Shown here piece by piece: positions 1 to 7,677 of a stretch of 64,000 nt of DNA (its first letter is position 1; every line of letters starts with the position of its first letter). Origin of the DNA: Pseudobacillus lumedeiriae (GTDB taxonomy: Bacteria > Bacillota > Bacilli > Bacillales > Domibacillaceae); contig NZ_JAUIYO010000001.1 in the NCBI RefSeq assembly GCF_044891285.1, positions 310,001-374,000 on the forward strand, written 5' to 3'. The notes under the pieces were generated by a model. The model saw nothing but the letters and a program-made list of their open reading frames with translations. It was not told the DNA's origin and did not search any database. A program made the translations under genes and the position numbers.

Positions 1-307
1 CAACAGACATTCCTTGTCCGCGCGTAAATCCAATAGCTGCTTTTGACCATGTACCATCTTCCTGCAAAGCAATCTTTTTGGCCGGACCTTTCGCTTCTTC
101 TTCAATATCCTCTTGGGCTTCTGCTACCCCTTGAACGAGAACCGCTAAACGGCGCGGAGTGGAATAAAGCTTCAGTTCGTCATAAGACACTTTTTGCTCC
201 TGTAAAAATGCTTCTACTTTGCTGCCGAGCTGATTCATTGACTCTGTTACAAAGCGGGCTGGCATTTCCTCCAAGCCAACTTCTAACAATACATCTTTTT
301 TATTCAT
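1..307 (-). CDS. glyS: Glycyl-tRNA synthetase beta subunit, N-terminal part (runs off the window)
   Basis: Only the first 102 codons lie in the window; the rest continues past position 1. The protein starts MNKKDVLLEVGLEEMPAR and includes the STPRRLAVLV segment, both typical of the GlyS beta subunit. With GlyQ it forms the alpha2-beta2 enzyme that charges tRNA-Gly; the beta subunit supplies tRNA binding. The ATG overlaps the end of glyQ by 8 bp, which implies translational coupling. The gene is cotranscribed with glyQ under the T-box leader further upstream. The identification is firm, but nothing can be said about the missing C-terminal part. Confidence 0.95.
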   Translation of the reverse strand, partial: MNKKDVLLEVGLEEMPARFVTESMNQLGSKVEAFLQEQKVSYDELKLYSTPRRLAVLVQGVAEAQEDIEEEAKGPAKKIALQEDGTWSKAAIGFTRGQGMSV

Positions 308-1190
308 GTTCCAGCTCTCCTTTCCCTTTCAACATTGGAAATCCTAATTTTTCACGTTCTTCGTAAAACGTTTTTGCGATTTGTCTTGCCATACTGCGCA
401 TACGTCCAAGATAAGCTGTTCGTTCTGTTACAGAAATAGCTCCTTTAGCATCAAGGACATTGAATACATGTGAACATTTCAACACATAATCGTAGGCTGG
501 GTGAACCAATCCTTCATCCATTTGGCGTTTTGCTTCTTTCTCGTAAATCGTAAATAAGTTGAACAGCATGTCCGCATCTGATGTTTCAAATGTATACTTA
601 GAATGTTCAAATTCAGGCTGATAGAAAATATCCCGCACTGTAAAGCCTTCTGTCCATTCAAGATCAAAGACATTCTCTTTTTCCTGGATGTAGGAAGCAA
701 GCCGTTCAATTCCATATGTAATCTCAACTGAAACCGGCTTACAGTCTAGACCCCCGACTTGCTGAAAGTACGTAAACTGCGTAATTTCCATACCGTCAAG
801 CCATACTTCCCATCCTAAACCTGCACAGCCAAGAGAAGGATTTTCCCAGTTATCTTCTACAAAGCGGATATCGTGCTCGAGGGGATCAATGCCGAGCGCT
901 TTTAAAGAATCCAGGTACATTTCTTGAATATTATCAGGTGAAGGCTTCATAATGACTTGAAACTGATGGTGCTGATATAAACGGTTCGGATTTTCTCCGT
1001 AGCGGCCGTCTGCTGGCCGTCTACTCGGCTCTACATAAGCTACATTCCACGGTTCAGGACCGAGTGCCCGTAAGAATGTATAAGGGCTCATCGTACCTGC
1101 TCCTTTTTCAACATCATATGCCTGCATCAAAATACAGCCATGATCAGACCAATGTTTTTGCAAAGTTAAAATCATTTCTTGAATATTCAT
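300..1190 (-). CDS. glyQ: Glycyl-tRNA synthetase alpha subunit
   Basis: This 296-residue protein matches the usual length of the catalytic alpha subunit of bacterial tetrameric GlyRS, which makes Gly-AMP and charges tRNA-Gly in the cytoplasm. Family landmarks are YTFLRALGPEPW (about 37-48), SRRPADGRYGENPNR (56-70), HQFQVIMKPSP (75-85) and LDGMEITQFTYFQQ (131-144). The ATG at 1190 follows an AAAGAAGGGA ribosome-binding site. glyS overlaps its 3' end. The T-box leader lies about 240 bp upstream, and a dispersed repeat sits between the leader terminator and this start codon. Confidence 0.98.
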   Translation of the reverse strand: MNIQEMILTLQKHWSDHGCILMQAYDVEKGAGTMSPYTFLRALGPEPWNVAYVEPSRRPADGRYGENPNRLYQHHQFQVIMKPSPDNIQEMYLDSLKALGIDPLEHDIRFVEDNWENPSLGCAGLGWEVWLDGMEITQFTYFQQVGGLDCKPVSVEITYGIERLASYIQEKENVFDLEWTEGFTVRDIFYQPEFEHSKYTFETSDADMLFNLFTIYEKEAKRQMDEGLVHPAYDYVLKCSHVFNVLDAKGAISVTERTAYLGRMRSMARQIAKTFYEEREKLGFPMLKGKGELEHE

Positions 1191-1240
1191 AGCTATCCCT
1201 TCTTTCTGTCATTAGTGACTGGTATCTTTTTTACGGGCTT

Positions 1241-1418
1241 TGTTAAACTTCCCTGTTGATTTCCCCTGGGGCGCTCGCTTTCCACGGACCGTCCGGGAGC
1301 CTCCTCGCCGCTATCGCGCCTGCGGGGTCTCCCATGGACACTCTTTTCTCACAGGAGTCTAGCGCCTTCCGCTCCATTCAACAAAGGAGCAAAATCAACG
1401 ATGGTCATTAACATAGCC
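1241..1418. repeat. Fold-back dispersed repeat, family 1, copy A (longest copy)
   Basis: The element has outer inverted ends TGTTAA / TTAACA and inner inverted ends TGTTGATT / AATCAACG. The GC-rich core reads like GCTCGCTTTCCACGGACCG, then CGCCTGCGGGGTCTCCC, then CAGGAGTCTAGCGCCTTCCG. Related copies lie near 12.5, 33.4, 36.9 and 46.3 kb. It has no open reading frame of its own. It sits between the T-box terminator and glyQ, so it is part of the glyQS read-through mRNA. Similar elements are scattered through many Bacillaceae genomes, to my knowledge; calling it MITE-like is an inference from its structure. Confidence 0.8.
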
Positions 1419-1425
1419 TTTTCAA

Positions 1426-1650
1426 TAAAAAAAACTCTCGTCCCTATGTACATCGTGTACATAGGGACGAGAGTTACCCGCGGTTCCACCCTATTTGCCG
1501 TCATATACGGCCTCTTTTACAAAGCGCTGCTCCAGACCGCCTTTCCGTAATGCTCTTTCCCTGGCTTTCACCATCCCAGGTTCGCTTCTAAAAGAGGAAA
1601 TCACGTACTCCATTCCTTCACTGCAGCCATTATTCATTTCAGTTGAATAT
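1426..1650 (-). promoter_or_regulatory. Glycine T-box riboswitch leader with intrinsic terminator (glyQS)
   Basis: On the minus strand the conserved T-box AGGGTGGAACCGCGGGT lies at 1476-1492. It is followed by a perfect 19-bp terminator stem (1433-1475, loop ATCGT on the plus strand) and a T tract at 1427-1434. Upstream sequence to about 1650 can form the Stem I region. Uncharged tRNA-Gly is expected to pair with the T-box bulge (TGG of GGTGGAACC), stabilise the antiterminator and allow glyQS transcription. I could not assign the specifier codon by eye, so glycine specificity is inferred from the gene that follows. Confidence 0.93.
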
Positions 1651-1679
1651 AAAAAACTTAATCCAAAATAAGAAATTTG

Positions 1680-2453
1680 TCAATCATCATCTTCTTTTTG
1701 GTCAAAAATCAACTGCATCTTTTCTATTTGCTCAAGAAACCGACGCGATTTCAAATAAATCCCAGAGTATTCATCATAATAGAGTGAGATAGCCATGCGA
1801 ATTTCTTTTTTCGTTTCTTCTTTTACATTAATCTTGCCTAGTCTATGTAAATCGAAAAAGTAAAACAGCCTGAGCAGCTTAAGCGCAGCCGTTGACAACT
1901 GAAGCAAATAAGGATCGATGCCAAAACAACGGTGGCACAGCAAGCCATTTTCTCGGATGGAGAAAGCAAATCGACCTTCTTGGCTGCCGCAATTAACACA
2001 GCTGGACAGCTCAGGACGAAGGCCGATTACTTGCAGCATCTTCATTTCAAAGATATGCGTTAAAATTTCCGCGTCATATCCTTCGTTTAAATAATGAAAA
2101 GTTTGCTCAAGCAGCTCATATACATAAGGGTTTGCTCGCTTTTCTTCCACGCTTTTATCCAGCAGTTCAGCCATATATGCGGCATAAGCAGACATGATTA
2201 AGTCTTCTCGAATATGCCTCATTGAGGTTAACATTTCACCTTGCTGCATCGTTCCGAGGCCACTGCCAAAGCGGACTAAAAAACTCCCGTGTGTAAATGG
2301 CTGAGTAACGGCAGAAAGGCGGCTGTTTGGCTTCTTTGCTCCTCGTGCCATAAATGCAAGCTTGCCTTTCTCCCGTGTAAATATCGTCACTATTTTATTT
2401 GTTTCGCCATAACTAGATGCCCGAATTACGATTCCTTCAATCTTTTGAAGCAT
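1680..2453 (-). CDS. recO: DNA repair protein RecO
   Basis: RecO works with RecR and RecF to load RecA on SSB-coated single-stranded DNA during recombinational repair. The 257-residue protein has the N-terminal OB-fold start (MLQKIEGIVI followed by YGETNKIV) and the downstream zinc-binding module with Cys152, Cys155, Cys173 and Cys176. The length is normal for the family. It follows yqzL by 24 bp; the yqzL stop codon lies in a TGAGGAGG sequence that may help recO translation. The order era-yqzL-recO-glyQ is the usual Bacillus arrangement. Confidence 0.97.
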   Translation of the reverse strand: MLQKIEGIVIRASSYGETNKIVTIFTREKGKLAFMARGAKKPNSRLSAVTQPFTHGSFLVRFGSGLGTMQQGEMLTSMRHIREDLIMSAYAAYMAELLDKSVEEKRANPYVYELLEQTFHYLNEGYDAEILTHIFEMKMLQVIGLRPELSSCVNCGSQEGRFAFSIRENGLLCHRCFGIDPYLLQLSTAALKLLRLFYFFDLHRLGKINVKEETKKEIRMAISLYYDEYSGIYLKSRRFLEQIEKMQLIFDQKEDDD

Positions 2454-2477
2454 GAGAAGGCCGCCCTTCTATCCTCC

Positions 2478-2633
2478 TCAATTCGTCATTTCAGTAACCG
2501 GGAAATCAAAGTCAGCCAACCGGTACTCACGCTCAAATGGGGATTTCTCGTTGTCTTTTTCAATTTCCTTATACAAAAGGTACAATTCTACATTTCCCGT
2601 CTCAGAAAAGACCTTCCAGGTAAAATCCAACAT
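2478..2633 (-). CDS. yqzL: YqzL family small protein
   Basis: This 51-residue ORF starts MLDFTWKVFSETGNVELYLL and continues with an acidic KEIEKDNEK stretch. The start and its position between era and recO match the YqzL family of Bacillus, whose function is unknown. A GGTGGGAAAAATATG context gives a usable ribosome-binding site. The stop codon falls 24 bp before the recO ATG, so the two are very likely cotranscribed. There is no signal peptide or membrane segment. The ORF is short, but the family match is good. Confidence 0.85.
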   Translation of the reverse strand: MLDFTWKVFSETGNVELYLLYKEIEKDNEKSPFEREYRLADFDFPVTEMTN

Positions 2634-2748
2634 ATTTTTCCCACCTTTCTTAGTTTGACACTTACTTTCACCTATGGCTTCCTTATTAGCTTCACCGATT
2701 ACCTTTTGATTATGAGGAGCAAAAATTTCTAATTATTTTATCTGCTGG

Positions 2749-3669
2749 TTAATATTCGTCTTCACGGAATCCAAAATCTCGAAGGTTGGATGCCTTATTT
2801 CGCCAATCCTTCTGAACCTTCACCCACAGTTCTAAAAATACTTGGGAACCGAGCAGGCTTTCAATATCGTGCCGGGCCCGCTGGCCGATTTCTTTTAGCA
2901 AAGCCCCGCGCTTTCCAATGACAATTCCTTTTTGCGAGTCCCGTTCCACGACGATCGTAGCCATTACATTAATAATATCCTTATCTCCGCGCCGCTTCAT
3001 CTGATCGATGACAACCGCGATGGAATGCGGCACTTCCTCCCGAGTTAAATGGAGGACTTTTTCCCGAATCAGCTCTGATACAATGAAGCGCTCCGGATGA
3101 TCAGTCACTTGGTCAGCAGGATAATACTGCGGGCCTTCGGGAAGCTTTTCTTCAATTTGATCGAGCAAACGCTCCACGTTGTTTCCTTCCAGGGCGGAAA
3201 TGGGAACAATCTCGGTAAACGGATACAAATCCTTATACTGGCTGATCAGATCCATCAATTGATCAGGGTGCACACGATCAATTTTGTTTAGAACGAGAAA
3301 AACAGGTGTCTGAACGCCTTTTAACTTTTCAATGATAAACTCATCTCCGCGGCCATAGCCTTCCTCTGCGTTCACCATAAAGAGTACAAGATCCACTTCC
3401 CTTAACGTGTTGACCGCCACTTTCATCATAAAATCTCCGAGCTTATGCTTTGGCTTATGAATACCCGGCGTATCAATAAAGATCATTTGTGCGTTATCTT
3501 TCGAATAGACGCCCTGTACTTTGTTTCTTGTTGTTTGCGGCTTATCGCTCATGATCGCAATTTTTTGACCAATTACCCTGTTTAAAAAGGTGGATTTCCC
3601 AACGTTTGGGCGGCCAATGATTGCAATAAAGCCTGATTTGTATGTGTTATTTCCTTCGTGTCTATTCAT
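2749..3669 (-). CDS. era: GTPase Era (ribosome assembly)
   Basis: Era binds the 3' end of 16S rRNA and helps assemble the 30S subunit. The 306-residue form starting MNRHEGNNTY has the G1 motif GRPNVGKST (19-27), G3 DTPG (66-69), G4 NKID (128-131) and a C-terminal KH domain with VIGKRG near residue 240. I chose the ATG at 3669 because GGGGGATCT sits just upstream. A longer reading frame to 3711 lies inside cdd and lacks a comparable site. The start overlaps the cdd stop region by 8 bp, which suggests coupled translation in a ybeY-dgkA-cdd-era-yqzL-recO unit. Confidence 0.97.
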   Translation of the reverse strand: MNRHEGNNTYKSGFIAIIGRPNVGKSTFLNRVIGQKIAIMSDKPQTTRNKVQGVYSKDNAQMIFIDTPGIHKPKHKLGDFMMKVAVNTLREVDLVLFMVNAEEGYGRGDEFIIEKLKGVQTPVFLVLNKIDRVHPDQLMDLISQYKDLYPFTEIVPISALEGNNVERLLDQIEEKLPEGPQYYPADQVTDHPERFIVSELIREKVLHLTREEVPHSIAVVIDQMKRRGDKDIINVMATIVVERDSQKGIVIGKRGALLKEIGQRARHDIESLLGSQVFLELWVKVQKDWRNKASNLRDFGFREDEY

Positions 3670-4060
3670 GTAGATCCCCCTGTGAAAATGCTCCTGGAAG
3701 CAGTTGCTCAACCGTTGTTTCTTCTATATCACCTTGCAAGTTCGTTAAAATCACTTTCATATCGGGTGTACACAGTTCAGAGATGACTTGCCGGCATGCA
3801 CCGCATGGAGGAACAGGACGTTTCGTATCCGCAGCCACTGCCAGCGCCGCAAATTCTTTTTCTCCTTCAGACCACGCTTTAAATAAAGCCGTTCTCTCTG
3901 CACAATTACACATACTGTAGGCAGCATTCTCTATATTACATCCGTGAAAGACTTTGCCTTCCTTCGTCAGAAGCGCAGCTCCTACTTTAAAGTTTGAATA
4001 AGGGGCATAAGCGCGCTCTCTTGCTGCTTTTGCTTCCTCGATTAATTGTTCTTGTTTCAA
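3662..4060 (-). CDS. cdd: Cytidine deaminase
   Basis: The enzyme converts cytidine or deoxycytidine to uridine or deoxyuridine in pyrimidine salvage. At 132 residues it is the small homotetrameric type. The zinc and catalytic residues are in CAERTAL (Cys53 with catalytic Glu55) and PCGACRQV (Cys86, Cys89); the substrate segment NIENAAY is at 42-48. It lies between dgkA and era and overlaps era at its 3' end. This order is conserved in Bacillus, although its link with ribosome assembly genes is not understood. Confidence 0.97.
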   Translation of the reverse strand: MKQEQLIEEAKAARERAYAPYSNFKVGAALLTKEGKVFHGCNIENAAYSMCNCAERTALFKAWSEGEKEFAALAVAADTKRPVPPCGACRQVISELCTPDMKVILTNLQGDIEETTVEQLLPGAFSQGDLHE

Positions 4061-4147
4061 ATGTATGCTCCTTTATTTTCTATTTTAATACAAATCGCCT
4101 CATTTGTAATCTATTTACTGAATATTTTTCTGAAAAATCTAAATTAT

Positions 4148-4537
4148 CTAAAATAAACGCCATATCTTCGGCAGAAAAATGATTGCTCCTATTAGAATGG
4201 ACAGAAAAGAAAACAGCAAAACCGCACCTGCCGCTAAATCTTTTGCCTCTTTTGCCAGCGGATGATACTCCTTTGTCACGAGGTCAACCGTTTTTTCAAC
4301 TGCCGTATTAATCACTTCAAACACCATAACCCCAAAGATCATGATCAAAATAAACAGCCACTCTATACGTGATAAAGACAGGATAAAACCTGCTGCTGTC
4401 ACCACTGAGGCAGCGGCCATGTGAAAGCGGAAGTTCGGTTCTTTGGCAGCAATCTTTAAGCCGTTAAGCGCAAATCGAAAAGAATGCTTGAACCGCTTCC
4501 AACGAAAAGCTTTCTTATCGTCCCAATCCATATTCAT
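4148..4537 (-). CDS. dgkA: Undecaprenol / diacylglycerol kinase (DgkA family)
   Basis: This small integral membrane kinase has 129 residues from the start at 4537. It carries the family signature around Glu74-Val-Ile-Asn77-Thr-Ala-Val-Glu81 and KDLAAGAV (99-106), with hydrophobic segments near 38-55, 58-78 and 103-123. In Gram-positive bacteria the family phosphorylates undecaprenol for cell-wall lipid recycling and affects sporulation. The chosen ATG follows AAAAGGAT at good spacing and overlaps the ybeY 3' end by 23 bp; a longer frame to 4576 would lie deeper inside ybeY. Confidence 0.93.
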   Translation of the reverse strand: MNMDWDDKKAFRWKRFKHSFRFALNGLKIAAKEPNFRFHMAAASVVTAAGFILSLSRIEWLFILIMIFGVMVFEVINTAVEKTVDLVTKEYHPLAKEAKDLAAGAVLLFSFLSILIGAIIFLPKIWRLF

Positions 4538-4988
4538 TGAGAATATCCTTTTGCTTTTGAAACATAACTTTTTCATCTTCCTCTGTCATATGATCGTATC
4601 CAAGCAGATGAAGCAGGCCATGAACAGCAAGAAAACCGAGCTCTCGTTCAAAACTGTGACCGTATTCCTCCGCCTGCTCTTTAGCCCGTGTAACAGAAAT
4701 AATGATATCTCCTAGTATGCGGGGCATGCCTTCCGCACCACTGATTTCAACCTCTTCTTCATCCATTTCTTCCAGCGCAAAAGAAATCACATCTGTCGGC
4801 TTATCTTTCCCCCGGTATTCACGATTAATTTCGCGAATTCTTTCATTATCAGTAAACGTCACAGACACCTCACTGTCGCTTGCAGCATCCTCTCGTTCGG
4901 CTGTCAGCTTCAGCAGCACCTCCACAAGTTGAAAAGCCTCCGCTTCCAGCTCTTCTGTTTCATCGATCATATCTATTACTAAGCTCAT
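4515..4988 (-). CDS. ybeY: Endoribonuclease YbeY (rRNA maturation factor)
   Basis: YbeY is a single-strand-specific metal-dependent RNase needed for 16S rRNA 3' processing and ribosome quality control. The 157-residue protein has the HGLLHLLGYDH zinc motif at 123-133 and the conserved segment DKPTDVISFALEE (62-74), with an acidic N-terminal extension. It is followed by an overlapping dgkA. In B. subtilis, as I recall, pgpH (yqfF) lies between phoH and this gene; here only 179 bp containing a terminator separates them, so ybeY probably starts a new transcription unit. Confidence 0.96.
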   Translation of the reverse strand: MSLVIDMIDETEELEAEAFQLVEVLLKLTAEREDAASDSEVSVTFTDNERIREINREYRGKDKPTDVISFALEEMDEEEVEISGAEGMPRILGDIIISVTRAKEQAEEYGHSFERELGFLAVHGLLHLLGYDHMTEEDEKVMFQKQKDILNEYGLGR

Positions 4989-5130
4989 CTTTTTCCTCCG
5001 TTCTTACACTTTCGTTTCTCTGGCAATTATGAGCAGGTCGGAGCATATTTTATTCCTGTAAACGGCCGCTCATCTTTCATACAAAATCATAACAGGTTTC
5101 TTTTAAAAAATCATGTGCAGCTCCTAAGTA

Positions 5131-5168
5131 AAGAAAAAAGAAAAACAGACAGCCCGTAGACTGTCTGT
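5131..5168 (-). terminator. Rho-independent terminator after phoH
   Basis: The minus strand reads ACAGACAGTCTACGGGCTGTCTGT followed by a T-rich tract. The stem starts at the phoH stop codon. It separates the yqfC-yqfD-phoH unit from ybeY. Confidence 0.85.
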
Positions 5169-6130
5169 CAGCTATCAGCTTTTTCATAAGCCGCAATAAT
5201 TCGGGCAACGAGAGGATGGCGGACAACATCACTCTGTTCTAAATAAATAAAGGAAATAGAAGATACACGATTTAAAATCTGCTCAGCTGAAACGAGCCCT
5301 GATTGTGCTCCTTTTGGCAAATCAATTTGTGTACGGTCACCAGTAATGACCATTTTCGATCCAAAACCGAGCCTTGTTAAAAACATTTTCATTTGTGCTT
5401 TCGTCGTATTTTGCGCCTCATCTAGAATAACGAACGCATCGTCAAGTGTCCGGCCTCGCATATAGGCAAGCGGAGCTACTTCAATCGTGCCTCGTTCAAT
5501 CAACCGCTGTGTATGTTCCATGCCTAGGACATCATGCAAAGCATCGTAAAGCGGACGCAAATATGGATCCACTTTTTCCTTTAAATCTCCCGGGAGAAAG
5601 CCAAGGCTCTCGCCCGCCTCCACAGCCGGCCTTGTTAACACAATGCGTTTAACTTGTCCTGTTTTTAAGGCATGAACAGCCATAACGACCGCTAAATACG
5701 TCTTTCCCGTACCAGCAGGACCAATACCAAAGACAAGATCATGTTTGCGAATCGCCGTCACATACTCTTGCTGGCCGAGCGTTTTTATGCGAATGGATTT
5801 CCCTTTTGCATTTTTAGTGATTTCCTGGTTATACAATTCATCTAAATATTCAACGGTTCCATTCTTCGCCATTTGCACAGCATTAGCGATATCCCGTTCA
5901 CCAATATTAATTCCTTTACGAATAATAAGAAGCAGGCGGTAAATAATTTCTTTGACGAGCTCCACTTTTTCTTCTATGCCGGCTATATGAATCGTTTCTC
6001 CCCTCGTCACGATCGAAACATCAAACTCTTTTTCTAAAATAGTTAAATTTTTATCTGATACTCCCAATAAGGCTGCAGCCTCATTTGGGTTTTCAAGTTG
6101 AATATTCATTATGTTTTTTTCTTCTGGCAT
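5168..6130 (-). CDS. phoH: PhoH-like ATPase / helicase-type protein
   Basis: This 320-residue protein is a PhoH family P-loop ATPase often found beside ybeY and thought to act in RNA metabolism. It has an N-terminal KH-like region (about 8-60), Walker A GPAGTGKT at 137-144 and Walker B with DEAQN at 237-241. The start MPEEKNIM at 6130 is supported by GGAGACAAAGAGG upstream; a second Met at 6109 has a weaker site. It overlaps the yqfD 3' end by 38 bp and is followed at once by a terminator. Confidence 0.94.
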   Translation of the reverse strand: MPEEKNIMNIQLENPNEAAALLGVSDKNLTILEKEFDVSIVTRGETIHIAGIEEKVELVKEIIYRLLLIIRKGINIGERDIANAVQMAKNGTVEYLDELYNQEITKNAKGKSIRIKTLGQQEYVTAIRKHDLVFGIGPAGTGKTYLAVVMAVHALKTGQVKRIVLTRPAVEAGESLGFLPGDLKEKVDPYLRPLYDALHDVLGMEHTQRLIERGTIEVAPLAYMRGRTLDDAFVILDEAQNTTKAQMKMFLTRLGFGSKMVITGDRTQIDLPKGAQSGLVSAEQILNRVSSISFIYLEQSDVVRHPLVARIIAAYEKADS

Positions 6131-7322
6131 CCTCTTTGTCTCCTTGAGTAATTGGTTTCCCGATGGCTATATTTTCTAGCACCTGGAAATGTATGGTCAA
6201 CTTTACTTTACCATTCGTAAGCTGTCTCTGTAAAACTTTTTCACCGCGGATTTCTGCTTCTTCAGGCAGCTTTGCCCGCAAATCTTTTCTTGCTGCTTCT
6301 AATGCATGTAATTCTGCTTCCTTTTCCGTATAAGAACGATTTGTCTGTTTACTTTCATAGTACGTTGTTTCCACATAGCTTATCGGCAGCTTCATTCCTA
6401 GGAAAGACACAGAATGTATTTGCTCATCCTTCTTATGATTCGCAAAAGAATGATTTTTAAATCCCCATATAGGAAGTCTAAACGTTTTAACCTCCAACAT
6501 ATGCTTCGTCACGTGACGGCCGGTTAAAACATGAAACTCTGTCGCAATCGGCATTTCCACCGTCGTTTTATACCATGTTTCGCCAAGCACTTCCCCGTCG
6601 GCTGCCACTTCTTTTTGCTTTTCTTCCGTCCCAATTAACCCAGAAACGAGCAGCTGGCCTTTATGAACAAACTGATCCCTTTTGACGGCAGCCTGTCCTT
6701 TTTTAACAAACAATTTCACAATGACCGCTTCTTTGGATGCTACTAGATGCCGGGGTCCTTTCTGCTCTTTTTTCTTTGGTTCATTTTTTTCTACGACACG
6801 AAAATGAAACGTACTCCCTTTTACTTCTACACCGATCCACGTCAATCCTTCCACGCGGTCCAACAGCTTTTGCTGAACCGTTTCAGGATCATCCAAACCT
6901 AAAATAAACTTTCCTTTTTTAATGCCCATACTAGCCAGCTCTTTACGGATTTCGTGTTCCATTTGCGGACTTGCCCCGCCAATATCGATCCTCCAGACAA
7001 CATTGGATAATAGCAAAATAATGATAAAAAAAGCGCACACACCAACGATAAATCCCGAGCTCTTCAATAATCTTTTCATTAAAAAAGGGAAGCCTTCCCC
7101 TCTATAAAAATAAACCTCTCCATCAAATGTACGCGCTGCTTTTCGTATCTTATGAATATGCCTTAAAGAACAGGAGAACGTAATTACCTGCTCCTCCTGT
7201 CTAGTGACATGCCAAATCGGAACGCGTGAACGGGTCAAACGATTAATGAAGCGCTCGGCTCCTTTTCCCTGCAATTTCACAAAGATAACCCCTTGAAAAA
7301 AAGCAAGCCACTGATTGTTCAA
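6093..7322 (-). CDS. yqfD: Sporulation protein YqfD
   Basis: YqfD is a membrane protein made in the mother cell under sigma-E and needed for efficient sporulation. The 409-residue protein has an N-terminal soluble part, one clear membrane segment at about 90-110 and a long outer region, with the characteristic WRIDIGG just after the membrane segment. It lies 12 bp after yqfC and overlaps phoH, consistent with the conserved yqfC-yqfD-phoH operon. Its molecular role is not established in the literature I know. Confidence 0.94.
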   Translation of the reverse strand: MNNQWLAFFQGVIFVKLQGKGAERFINRLTRSRVPIWHVTRQEEQVITFSCSLRHIHKIRKAARTFDGEVYFYRGEGFPFLMKRLLKSSGFIVGVCAFFIIILLLSNVVWRIDIGGASPQMEHEIRKELASMGIKKGKFILGLDDPETVQQKLLDRVEGLTWIGVEVKGSTFHFRVVEKNEPKKKEQKGPRHLVASKEAVIVKLFVKKGQAAVKRDQFVHKGQLLVSGLIGTEEKQKEVAADGEVLGETWYKTTVEMPIATEFHVLTGRHVTKHMLEVKTFRLPIWGFKNHSFANHKKDEQIHSVSFLGMKLPISYVETTYYESKQTNRSYTEKEAELHALEAARKDLRAKLPEEAEIRGEKVLQRQLTNGKVKLTIHFQVLENIAIGKPITQGDKEDARRKKHNEYST

Positions 7323-7334
7323 GCTTTTTCCCCC

Positions 7335-7619
7335 TTACCCTTCCAAATAAACGAGCTGTTCAATTTTCCCTTCTATCAATATTTCCTCTGGTAAAATGGT
7401 TTTGATCGTAAACGATTTTCCTTTAATTAAGAGTTGGCCTTTGGTAAGCATCAATCTCACTTCTTTATCTGAGAAAGCAAGCAATCCTCTATGATTTTCA
7501 ATATAAATATGCAGCTGGCCAATCATCGTGATCCGGGGAAGGTCCATCATGACATCTTCGGGTAGATTCAGCGATTTTGTCAGCCAGCCCTTCATTTGCT
7601 CCCCCCACTTTTTCGTCAT
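7335..7619 (-). CDS. yqfC: Sporulation protein YqfC
   Basis: This 94-residue protein is recognised by LNLPEDVMMDLPRITMIG (17-34) and HIYIENHRGLLAF, typical of the YqfC/YabP-like sporulation family expressed with YqfD. The start at 7619 gives normal family length. Its ribosome-binding sequence GGAGAGG lies inside the 3' arm of the upstream terminator hairpin. A second Met (MKGWLTK) preceded by GGGGGGAG is an alternative start that would give a slightly short protein. Confidence 0.92.
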   Translation of the reverse strand: MTKKWGEQMKGWLTKSLNLPEDVMMDLPRITMIGQLHIYIENHRGLLAFSDKEVRLMLTKGQLLIKGKSFTIKTILPEEILIEGKIEQLVYLEG

Positions 7620-7621
7620 AA

Positions 7622-7667
7622 AAAAGAACCCCCCTCTCCTTTCAAATGTATGAGAGGAGAGGGGGGA
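7622..7667 (-). terminator. Strong terminator overlapping a likely sigma-E -10 and the yqfC ribosome-binding site
   Basis: On the minus strand, arms CCCCCCTCTCCTCTC and GAAAGGAGAGGGGGG (7652-7666 and 7629-7643) form a stem of at least 12 bp followed by TTCTTTTTT. It ends the floA-side transcript. The loop holds CATACATT (7645-7652), an exact match to the sigma-E -10 consensus CATACAHT. The 3' arm holds the AAGGAGAGG that precedes yqfC. I see no good -35 for sigma-E, so the promoter part is tentative. Confidence 0.75.
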
Positions 7668-7677
7668 ACATGTCAGT

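Noticed and set aside
1441..1475. The perfect 19-bp inverted repeat as a possible CRISPR repeat or att site
   Set aside because: It is the intrinsic terminator of the glycine T-box, next to AGGGTGGAACCGCGGG and followed by a T tract.
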